From the NCBI GenBank assembly GCA_022572285.1, contig JACZWF010000087.1, positions 1 to 6,767 on the forward strand: a DNA stretch of 6,767 bases, in the 5' to 3' direction. Below, in pieces: positions 1 to 6,373 of this stretch. The DNA is from Nitrososphaerota archaeon (GTDB lineage Archaea > Thermoproteota > Nitrososphaeria > Nitrososphaerales > UBA57). Positions within the stretch are counted from its first letter, which is position 1. Each line of letters begins with the position of its first letter. The position numbers and the translations under genes were made by a program. The notes beneath the pieces were generated by a model. The model was not told where the DNA came from, searched no databases, and saw nothing but the letters and a program-made list of their open reading frames with translations.

Positions 1-169
1 ATTAATAAAGCAATATGCAGGGTATAGAACATCTAGAAACTTGTACCCCTATCATACACTGTTTTAGTCATTCATTCTGAAGCTTGTACAAACTTGGACT
101 TTGAATCTTGATACTGATAGAAGGATCTACACTCGCCGAAAATTCGTGGCCCGATCAATACGACCATAC
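1..169. other. Non-coding stretch downstream of the leftward operon
   Basis: I see no convincing reading frame on either strand and no RNA gene. There is no clear stem-loop followed by a T-run after the stop codon of the membrane-protein gene at 170. The only structure is a near-perfect 16-base palindrome (80-95, AAGCTTGTACAAACTT, one mismatched pair), whose left arm resembles AAACTTGTAC at 37-46. It could be the promoter or operator region of a gene lying to the left of the window, but this is not shown. Confidence 0.5.
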
Positions 170-784
170 TCATCTATGAAAACCATATCCGAAGAAGACA
201 AACATTATTGGCAGATATTGAAATACATTTAGATAGTAATGTAGTAGGGCGAGATCAAAAAACGGACCGAGGATTCCTGGAGTCCCCTGTATTCCTGTTT
301 GAATGTGTTGGATGATCTTGACAAAATGCTCATTGATGTGATATCCTTGAACGAGCACAGCGGCAGTGAAGAGGCCAGCAATCGCTGGTTTCCTCCAGGG
401 CCAAGTCCCGCGGTGATGAAAACCCGCGTACAAGAAAAGAGCTACCATTGGAATTATTACGGCGGTATTGTAGACCACATGTACCCATTCTAGGTCAAGA
501 GTTCCTATTAGGCCGTGCGCAGGTCTAATTGCAAGGGCGAATTTCTGAGCCACCTGAGCAAAGTGCTCGAGCATATGGAATGATTGTATCAAGAACATTC
601 CAAATACTCCTAGAGCCAATCTAGTCGTTATCGCCCGTTTGGTCAGGGCAGGTGCCGCAGCTGTTGGGCCTCGTTTCCTTAACATGGGATACACAAGAAC
701 TATGGCAAAGAGCGCGACTGGAATGACTATGTACAGGTTGTCAATATGCCATATTGATTCACCGAAGTGTAATCCAAGACTCAA
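170..784 (-). CDS. Internally duplicated five-helix membrane protein with HxxEH motifs
   Basis: I do not recognise a named family. The 204-residue product has about five hydrophobic segments (near residues 17-36, 52-70, 98-121, 132-148 and 176-200). Residues 56-124 and 135-203 are two copies of one unit. Q67, H70, E73, H74, H102, N106 and H123 line up with Q146, H149, E152, H153, H182, N186 and H203 at a spacing of 79-80. Each copy has the order QxxHxxEH, a GLIG or GILG turn, HxxxN, then GFH. Paired His and Glu in membrane helices suggest a bound metal, heme or quinone site, but that is inference. The start is TTG at 784, which overlaps the TGA stop of the upstream UnbV/ASPIC gene (TTGA) and has a GGAGGG site 9 bases upstream, so translation is probably coupled. 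It is the second gene of the leftward operon. An integral membrane electron-transfer or anchoring partner for the secreted protein before it is plausible. Confidence 0.85.
   Translation of the reverse strand: MSLGLHFGESIWHIDNLYIVIPVALFAIVLVYPMLRKRGPTAAAPALTKRAITTRLALGVFGMFLIQSFHMLEHFAQVAQKFALAIRPAHGLIGTLDLEWVHVVYNTAVIIPMVALFLYAGFHHRGTWPWRKPAIAGLFTAAVLVQGYHINEHFVKIIQHIQTGIQGTPGILGPFFDLALLHYYLNVFQYLPIMFVFFGYGFHR
176..619 (-). repeat. Tandem internal duplication within the membrane-protein gene
   Basis: Two diverged protein-level copies of about 69 residues lie at residues 56-124 (minus strand 619-413) and 135-203 (382-176). Aligned pairs include LIQSFHMLEHF with LVQGYHINEHF, HGLIG with PGILG, VHVVYN with LHYYLN and AGFHH with YGFHR. 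The offset is 79 before the turn and 80 after it, so a single-residue insertion explains the difference. The copies are similar in protein but have diverged at the DNA level, which points to an old duplication. Confidence 0.8.
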
Positions 785-2988
785 GATGACGATCCCTCCA
801 AGATTTTGAGTACGCCATTAATATCTGGATTCTGTATCTTGTCAACAATTCCTGACGGCCAAAACACCTCAACCTCAGCAATTCTAGACTTCGCGAGGCC
901 GAAAGATGCTATTAGGGGGTTCTGCCCTCCTGTCACATCGCCCGAGAGAATGAATCTCCTCAGTACCTGCCCATTGTCGAGAGTCACCTTAATCTCCGCG
1001 CCGATTGCAGCCCTATTAGTCTGGACTCCTTCTAACTTAATCTTAATCCAGTTATTATCTCCACCAGGATTAATGAATAAGAACGAAGGGACTTCCACGA
1101 TCTCATCATCTCTGAGAGAATTTGTCGGATCGTGTCCGAAGGGAGTAAAGTCTGCATCGTTGATAACTATAATGTCAGGAAAGCCATCATTATTTAGGTC
1201 TCCAGTTGCTACACCGCTTCCAATTTCGGAGTACCGTTGATCCATCCGGTTACCATTGAGGTAGTTGACGGCAACCATGTTCAGGACCTGTGACTCTACG
1301 CTGATGTCTGTTAGGATACCGTTACCATCATTCCTTAGCAATCGGCCGGGGCTTTCCAATGAAAGTGTCTGAGCATTCGGGTCTCCTCGTTTTAACCCGC
1401 CCACCCAGTAAATATCCTGATCTCCATCATTATCAATATCTGGGAAGACCGCTCCCCAACCGAATTCGCCTAGCTCGAAAGCCCGTGCTTTTGTTAGACT
1501 GTTGTGACACTCAGGACGGAGGGTCAATCCATAAGGAGGTAGCGCCTTGCTCCAGTCAACTCTAACTTGATCGCTGACATACGTAAACTTTGGCACTGGA
1601 ACGAGATTCCCATCAATCAGAACATCTTGAATTCCGTCGTTCCTAAAGATGCCATTATATCTAGTGTACAGGAGCTTGCCATTTTCGTCCTCGAGTGTGG
1701 TCGCAAATGCTCCAGAGCCAAGATTAGTAACATATAGATCAGGTAGACTATCGGAGTTATAATCCCACAAACCGATTTCCATCCAAGCTCCTTCAATGTC
1801 TAATCCTGCTGCCTCGGTGACATCAGTAAACGTCAGGTCACCATTATTATGGAAGATCTCGATTACGTTCCAATCATTCGCAACGAATAGGTCTGGTAGC
1901 AAATCGCGATCATAGTCGAAGAAGAGTGAATGATGTGAGGCTACTCCAGTGGGGTCTACTTTTAGTCCATTGCTGTCCACAACCTTATTCCCTGCCAATT
2001 GCTGATTTTGTCTATCGCTACCCCTTACCTGTTCCCTCGGTCTGCCGCCAACCCCTGCGGATTGCGTAATGTCAGTAAATGTCCCATCCCCGTTATTGTA
2101 ATAGAGAGTGTTCTGCTCACCCAATACATACCTGGCAGGAAGTCCGGGGTATCTAACGCCCCAAAAGTCTAGGTCAATGAAGTTCGTTACATAAAGATCC
2201 AAGAAGCCATCGTTATCGATGTCAACCCAGTTTGAGCTAAAAGATTCTTTTCCATCCCCTACTCCAGCTGCCTCAGTAACATCTGAAAAAATAGGGACTA
2301 GGACTATTTGGCCGTTGACCTCGAGTTCCTCATTCCCTTCGTTGTGTAGCAACGTATTTCGACCTTCTCCCTCTGCGAATACTCCGTACTGGCGCTGATG
2401 ATCTTGAGGCATTTGCTGCGGGTCGTCTGTTATCAGACCGTCCAGTCCATTGGTTATGTAGAGATCCAGTCTCCCATCATTATCATAATCGCCTACTGAG
2501 ACTCCATGGGACTTGCGTCCCATCTCTCTCACTCCAGCTAGGCTACTAACATCAACAAATCTAGGGAGTCCATCTGACCCAACGCCGAGGTTAATAAGAA
2601 GAGAGTTTCCAAATTCGAGATCAAAGCTTTCAGGATTCATCAGCGGCGGGCGGTTGTCGTGGGTGATGTAGATGTCCAGTAAGTCGTCTCCGTTCGCGTC
2701 AAACAACGCGACTCCCCTTACAGAGCCTCCCTCTCTAACGAGCCCCGATCCGAAGCTACTGTGGTTCAAGAGGTGACTTGCATCTATGAAAGGAGAAACG
2801 GCTGCTCGGTCTTGACCAACCAGGTCACGATCATCGCCAAAGAGGCTAGAGAATACTCGGTCGCATACTAGTTTCAGGGCGCTAACATTGGACTCGATAG
2901 CATCAGAGCTTGTTGCCTGCACCAAGAGAGGATAAGCGAGAAGCACTGCTGATAGGACGATGAATCCTATCGTCCCTCTAGAGACCAT
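781..2988 (-). CDS. Secreted FG-GAP/VCBS repeat protein with C-terminal UnbV/ASPIC domain (CRTAC1-like)
   Basis: The 735-residue product starts with a signal peptide (about residues 1-25, hydrophobic core from IGFIVLSAVLLAYPLLV). It then carries seven calcium-binding-type loops of the DxDxDGxxD class, beginning near residues 97, 167, 256, 358, 409, 517 and 597, most followed by a strand such as LDLYVTN. Seven such motifs fit a seven-bladed integrin-type beta-propeller. Residues about 650-733 match the UnbV/ASPIC domain, with a DNGQ segment, an LSGDVTGGQ segment and the typical VEVFWPSG close to the end. Loops 4 and 5 are less canonical (RD and SD in place of the DG step). Proteins of this family are extracellular and probably Ca-stabilised, and their biochemical role is generally unknown. 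ATG at 2988 is the likely start because a TATA-like box lies 27 bases upstream. It is the first gene of a two-gene operon, and its stop overlaps the start of the membrane protein. Confidence 0.92.
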   Translation of the reverse strand: MVSRGTIGFIVLSAVLLAYPLLVQATSSDAIESNVSALKLVCDRVFSSLFGDDRDLVGQDRAAVSPFIDASHLLNHSSFGSGLVREGGSVRGVALFDANGDDLLDIYITHDNRPPLMNPESFDLEFGNSLLINLGVGSDGLPRFVDVSSLAGVREMGRKSHGVSVGDYDNDGRLDLYITNGLDGLITDDPQQMPQDHQRQYGVFAEGEGRNTLLHNEGNEELEVNGQIVLVPIFSDVTEAAGVGDGKESFSSNWVDIDNDGFLDLYVTNFIDLDFWGVRYPGLPARYVLGEQNTLYYNNGDGTFTDITQSAGVGGRPREQVRGSDRQNQQLAGNKVVDSNGLKVDPTGVASHHSLFFDYDRDLLPDLFVANDWNVIEIFHNNGDLTFTDVTEAAGLDIEGAWMEIGLWDYNSDSLPDLYVTNLGSGAFATTLEDENGKLLYTRYNGIFRNDGIQDVLIDGNLVPVPKFTYVSDQVRVDWSKALPPYGLTLRPECHNSLTKARAFELGEFGWGAVFPDIDNDGDQDIYWVGGLKRGDPNAQTLSLESPGRLLRNDGNGILTDISVESQVLNMVAVNYLNGNRMDQRYSEIGSGVATGDLNNDGFPDIIVINDADFTPFGHDPTNSLRDDEIVEVPSFLFINPGGDNNWIKIKLEGVQTNRAAIGAEIKVTLDNGQVLRRFILSGDVTGGQNPLIASFGLAKSRIAEVEVFWPSGIVDKIQNPDINGVLKILEGSSS
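794..799 (-). promoter_or_regulatory. Shine-Dalgarno site GGAGGG for the membrane protein
   Basis: On the minus strand GGAGGG lies inside the 3' end of the UnbV/ASPIC gene, 9 bases before the TTG at 784. It supports the TTG as a true start and indicates re-initiation or coupled translation within the operon. The first gene of the same operon has no such site. Confidence 0.7.
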
Positions 2989-3011
2989 TAATCGTTGAGG
3001 CGCGTAGGCGG

Positions 3012-3018
3012 ATATAAA
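3012..3018 (-). promoter_or_regulatory. Archaeal-type TATA box (TTTATAT) for the leftward operon
   Basis: The minus strand reads TTTATAT, centred at 3015, which is 27 bases upstream of the ATG at 2988. Archaeal TATA boxes normally lie about 26-27 bases before the transcription start, so transcription would start at or next to the ATG and give a leaderless message. No Shine-Dalgarno site is seen before this ATG, which fits. The box is partly symmetric and could also be read on the plus strand (ATATAAA), but its distance to the rightward start is less suitable. Confidence 0.55.
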
Positions 3019-3056
3019 CAGCTATAGAAGTGCAGCTTTGATCATTACTAAATCCC

Positions 3057-3063
3057 TTATTTA
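3057..3063 (+). promoter_or_regulatory. Possible weak TATA-like element for the rightward operon
   Basis: TTATTTA is centred at 3060, 32 bases before the ATG at 3092. By archaeal spacing it would place transcription start near 3086 and leave a leader of about 6 bases. The match is weak. The alternative is use of the 3012-3018 box on the plus strand, which would start transcription near 3041. Confidence 0.25.
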
Positions 3064-3091
3064 CTCTGACCAGATCATAGTGACATCGGTC

Positions 3092-4462
3092 ATGCTACGG
3101 GGACAGGCACGAAAGGTTGGGATCTTTTGGATTATTTTCGCCGTATTGGTCTCCTTTGCTGGAAATAATTTTGCCTTAGCACAAGGTATTGATGGAATTT
3201 TGACGAAAGAAGAAGCTCAAGCAAATAATGAATTCGCTGACAGGTTCTCCAGTCTTGAAAGATTTGGTCACTCGGTCGCCATAGATGACGCACATATTCT
3301 CATAGGGGCAGACAGAAAGGACAACGCTGTGATAGATGCAGGGACAGCCTACCTCTACGATTTGAAATCAGGTGATCTAATTCACAGATTCTTCAATCCT
3401 GCACCAGCGAGCCATGATTGGTTTGGATATTCGGTTGCGATGGGTAATGGATACGCGTTCGTTGGAGCTTGGGGAGTTGACAGAGAAGGTCCTGATGTTG
3501 GTGCGGTCTTTCAATTTGATGTTAATAGTGGGAATCTGGTTAGGATTATTGAAAACCCAACCCCACAAGGTGGCGATCAATTCGGCCGTGCTTTGGCTCT
3601 CTCCAATAATAGACTTCTAGTGGGAGCATTGAGTGACAATACCGCTGGACCCGATGCAGGAGCTGCTTATCTTCTAGACGTTAACTCCGCGGAACTTATG
3701 ATGACATTCTTGAATCCGTCGCCTGGGCGAGGAGACTGGTTTGGGTACTCTGTAGCCATCTATGAAAACATGTTAGTGATCGGAGCAGAGAAGGATGATG
3801 ACATAGTTGATAATGGCGGGGCAGCATATCTCTTCGATGGATCTACCGGTGAATTACTGAGAAGCTTCTCACCGGCTAATCCGCATGTTGAAGATCAGTT
3901 CGGTCACTCTCTGGCTATCGATGCAGAAAGGATTGCGATAGGAGCGGACCAAGATCACATAGCGGCATCGAGAGGTGGTGCAGTATATCTTTACGACTCG
4001 TATCTTTCTGACTCCAGTACTCTATTTCTGCCTCCTAACCCCGCTGAAGGCGATAGGTTTGGCCACTGGATAGCAATTATGGAGCCCTACTTGATCATCG
4101 GAGCCGATTTGCAAGATACTTCTGAATCGAATGCTGGAGTCGTGTATCAATATACCTTGGATTCGGGCGAACTTATCAGAACCATATTGAATCCAGAACT
4201 ATCAGAAGGCGGGAACTTTGGCCACTCGCTTTCAGTAAACGGAGAAAGCATCATCGTTGGTTCTGCACATTCCGACGTAGCATATCTTTTCGACTTGAGG
4301 AATGGGGAACAACAAAATAGTTTCCTCGATCCCGATCCTAGAAGTCCATCCCCCGGATTTCCTATACTTATTGTGGCTATCGGTGCTACTATCGTTGTCG
4401 TCATTATATCAATCGGTCTGGTGCAAAGAAGGCGTAGTCACAGAATAGAGAATAATTCATAG
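3092..4462 (+). CDS. Membrane-anchored seven-bladed FG-GAP beta-propeller surface protein
   Basis: From ATG 3092 the product is 456 residues. It has a clean signal peptide: basic MLRGQARK, a hydrophobic core, and an ALA|Q cleavage site near residue 30. Then come seven FG-GAP-type repeats beginning FGxxxAx at residues 58, 111, 164, 217, 270, 323 and 376, exactly 53 apart. Each holds an IGA or VGA strand and most an SGxL turn. Blade 7 is shorter by about seven residues. After a proline-rich linker (PRSPSPG), a single membrane helix at about residues 422-444 is followed by RRR, so the propeller faces outward and the tail stays in the cytoplasm. The frame is open back to a TTG at 3038 and a GTG at 3080. 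I prefer 3092 because it gives the best signal peptide; the longer form would put a mixed 18-residue stretch in front of it. The PQQ dehydrogenase follows 12 bases later, so the two are probably co-transcribed. A binding, adhesion or scaffold role is inference; no catalytic site is visible. Confidence 0.88.
   Translation: MLRGQARKVGIFWIIFAVLVSFAGNNFALAQGIDGILTKEEAQANNEFADRFSSLERFGHSVAIDDAHILIGADRKDNAVIDAGTAYLYDLKSGDLIHRFFNPAPASHDWFGYSVAMGNGYAFVGAWGVDREGPDVGAVFQFDVNSGNLVRIIENPTPQGGDQFGRALALSNNRLLVGALSDNTAGPDAGAAYLLDVNSAELMMTFLNPSPGRGDWFGYSVAIYENMLVIGAEKDDDIVDNGGAAYLFDGSTGELLRSFSPANPHVEDQFGHSLAIDAERIAIGADQDHIAASRGGAVYLYDSYLSDSSTLFLPPNPAEGDRFGHWIAIMEPYLIIGADLQDTSESNAGVVYQYTLDSGELIRTILNPELSEGGNFGHSLSVNGESIIVGSAHSDVAYLFDLRNGEQQNSFLDPDPRSPSPGFPILIVAIGATIVVVIISIGLVQRRRSHRIENNS
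3263..4339 (+). repeat. Seven protein repeats with a 53-residue (159-base) period
   Basis: The FG dipeptide codons begin at 3263, 3422, 3581, 3740, 3899, 4058 and 4217, a constant 159-base step. The glycine of the IGA/VGA strand also recurs at exactly 53 residues in all seven units, and the glycine before AYL/AVF/VVY does so in units 1-6. The DNA sequences of the units have diverged, so the constant length is kept at the protein level, one unit per propeller blade. Confidence 0.85.
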
Positions 4463-4474
4463 CTCGCAAGAAAG

Positions 4475-6217
4475 TTGGTCACAATAAAGAACTCGCTCCT
4501 AGTAATCTCATTCATTCTAATTCTGATGACTCCTATGGAACTCGCATTTGGCACCTCTCCTTTCCCTAATGCGCTTACGCCAGAAATGAGTAACTGGGAA
4601 ACCATAAATCATGACTTTCTTGGAAGTAATTACAATCCCCAGAATCAAATCACAAGAGAAAACGTCCATCGACTGGAACTAAAATGGATACATGTCTACC
4701 CGCCCGCCACAGATTTTGGGGAAATGTGGCCGAGTACTGAGGGAAGTGGAGGCCCTGCTCTGGTCGTCGATGGAGTTGTCTATGTAATTTCTAACCAGAG
4801 GTATATCACAGCTCTTGATGCTGCCACAGGAGAACCTCTCTGGAGGGATATTACCCTATATGACGTAAGAGAACTTGCTGCGAATTTTCCGCATGTTATG
4901 ACTTCTCCTGCTCACACTCATGGAGTCTTCTATTATCGAGATCAAGGTGATATCCTGATTCCCCCAATTGTAAACTGCAGGATCGATGCTATAGACTCGA
5001 AAAATGGAGCTCTGAAGTGGACTCTAGACGAACTCTGCGGCACCGAAGAGGAGGCCAAGAGCTGGGGCAGTCAAGGATTTTACCAGGACCGGGGAAATCA
5101 TCCACCTCAATTCATTCCTGGTACTCAGATTATGGTTGTTCCGACAATGGGAGCCTCTGGCCGCGGAGGAAGATCGTTCGTGGCTGGATATAATATGAGT
5201 GATCCTGCTAGATGCGAGATCGCAAAGGATTGTCGGATCTGGCAGACATTCTTGATGCCTCCAAAGGAGGGTGATCCTGAATGGGCTCTGAGGGAATGCA
5301 GTAAGGGGTGGTTCTTCGTTTACCCGGAGTTCATCGAAAGTGATGGAGAAAAATTGGCAACTCGATGCACCGACGTTGAACGCGGGGTGTTACTGGACGA
5401 CTGGATAAACAAAGTACCTGGAACTCCGAATTTCGGAGGAGTTCATACTGCAAGTACAATCTCTGCGGTCTGGGGAAACTACCCAATTGATCCTGATACA
5501 GGAATTGTCTATATTTCGACGGGTGACATTGGCCCGCATCATAATGCATCTTACCGATATGGACCAAATTTGTATGGAGCATCCGTTATAGCGCTAAATG
5601 GAACTTCAGGAGAAATTGTTTGGTGGTTCGCCACAAATCCTCATGAATTCTGGGATTGGGATTGTTCATGGGCGGGGATTCTTGGAAAAGCAGGAGAGAG
5701 GGACGTTCTGTTTAAGGCCTGCAAGAATGGAATCATGTATGCTCTTGATAGAGCTACCGGAGAACCGGTCTGGATCTTTGATTCTCCAAATATCTGGAGA
5801 ACTTCAGGGACCAATTATGGCGTCGATAAATTTGGTAACCCCAAAAGTTTGCAGGCCTGCTGTAGGCTGACTGAAGAGGATTTAGGAAAACCATGGGCAA
5901 ATTATCCTAGTGTTGAACCGTTTGTATCAAACCCTCCTGGAAACGGAGGAATAGAGATGGATCCAGCTTACGACCCTTCGAGGGAGATGATATACCTGGT
6001 TGCGTCGAATGAACCCAAAATTAGGTCCATTGTACCTGTCAGAGACTTTGGCAATCAAATCAGAACTCGATCGCCGATTAGTCCTACGAATAGTACCGTT
6101 TACGGCATCAATGCTACTACTGGAGAGGTAGTCTGGCAGTTCTTTATTGATGAAGTGTTTGTGAACATCCGTGGTGAAACGCCACTACTTGTGGCGAGCG
6201 GCAGATCAAGACGGTGA
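4475..6217 (+). CDS. Secreted PQQ-dependent (quinoprotein) dehydrogenase, C-terminus lost and fused to transposase fragment
   Basis: This is an eight-bladed quinoprotein alcohol/methanol dehydrogenase-type protein that would oxidise an alcohol or aldehyde outside the membrane and pass electrons through PQQ. The TTG start gives a signal peptide (hydrophobic LLVISFILIL, cleaved near residue 26). W-docking motifs include ALDAATGEPLW (about 113-123), ALNGTSGEIVW, ALDRATGEPVW and GINATTGEVVW. The STGD segment (348-351) and the following NLYGASVIALN are family hallmarks. FWDWD puts Asp at 394 and 396. The D-x-D pattern is the mark of lanthanide-type enzymes, while the Glu expected in the GASG region (226-229) and the Asn of TGN look replaced. 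There are ten cysteines, including a CC pair at 462-463. Authentic sequence ends near residue 557-559; the remainder to the stop at 6215-6217 is IS6 transposase (DEVFVNIRGE) and then out of frame. The family normally continues for roughly 100 more residues, including the last blade, so this copy is probably inactive unless the join is an artefact. Confidence 0.85.
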   Translation: MVTIKNSLLVISFILILMTPMELAFGTSPFPNALTPEMSNWETINHDFLGSNYNPQNQITRENVHRLELKWIHVYPPATDFGEMWPSTEGSGGPALVVDGVVYVISNQRYITALDAATGEPLWRDITLYDVRELAANFPHVMTSPAHTHGVFYYRDQGDILIPPIVNCRIDAIDSKNGALKWTLDELCGTEEEAKSWGSQGFYQDRGNHPPQFIPGTQIMVVPTMGASGRGGRSFVAGYNMSDPARCEIAKDCRIWQTFLMPPKEGDPEWALRECSKGWFFVYPEFIESDGEKLATRCTDVERGVLLDDWINKVPGTPNFGGVHTASTISAVWGNYPIDPDTGIVYISTGDIGPHHNASYRYGPNLYGASVIALNGTSGEIVWWFATNPHEFWDWDCSWAGILGKAGERDVLFKACKNGIMYALDRATGEPVWIFDSPNIWRTSGTNYGVDKFGNPKSLQACCRLTEEDLGKPWANYPSVEPFVSNPPGNGGIEMDPAYDPSREMIYLVASNEPKIRSIVPVRDFGNQIRTRSPISPTNSTVYGINATTGEVVWQFFIDEVFVNIRGETPLLVASGRSRR

Positions 6218-6363
6218 TGTCGTTGATGTGTATCTACAGACGCGAAGAGACGCCAATACAGCCAAACGCTTTTTTTCGTCGTCTGGTTAAATCTGCGAGA
6301 ACGGGGAAATGCGTCGCTTCAAATCACCCCAACAAGCCCAGCGATTCTTGAGTGTCTCATGGC
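6146..6363 (+). pseudogene. IS6-family transposase remnant, internally deleted and frameshifted
   Basis: Conceptual translation across frames gives IDEVFVNIRGE, then RHYLWRAADQDGDVVDVYLQ, then RRDANTAKRFF, RRLVKS, RERG and MRRFKSPQQAQRFLSV-HG, all in the order of an IS6-family DDE transposase. Extra bases break the frame at the AAA of 6177-6179, the seven-T run 6270-6276, the AAA of 6307-6309 and near 6357. Between RRLVKS and RERG about 50 residues are missing, including the second catalytic Asp (TDK region) and the Glu (NRAENS region); only the first Asp (DEVF) remains. Both ends are missing: the protein N-terminus with its helix-turn-helix is absent, and no terminal inverted repeat is visible. 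The left edge fuses in frame to the PQQ dehydrogenase. The right edge stops about 11 bases before the NDH-2 stop codon. It cannot make an active transposase. Confidence 0.85.
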
Positions 6364-6373
6364 ATACCGGTTC

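Noticed and set aside
806..1240. Plus-strand open frame of 144 codons opposite the UnbV/ASPIC gene
   Set aside because: It lies antisense to a strongly supported gene with clear domains, its translation has no recognisable motif, and no promoter or ribosome site is seen.
3038..3091. TTG at 3038 as start of the FG-GAP protein
   Set aside because: It would add 18 residues before a good signal peptide that already starts at ATG 3092. It is kept as an alternative because a leaderless start from the 3012-3018 box would be about 23 bases away.
5598..5870. Overlapping plus-strand frame within the PQQ gene
   Set aside because: It is a shadow of the well-supported quinoprotein frame, with no family motif.
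6179..6217. The last residues before the 6217 stop as a natural PQQ dehydrogenase C-terminus
   Set aside because: These bases, read one frame over, encode transposase sequence (RHYLWRAADQDG), so the tail is a frameshift product.
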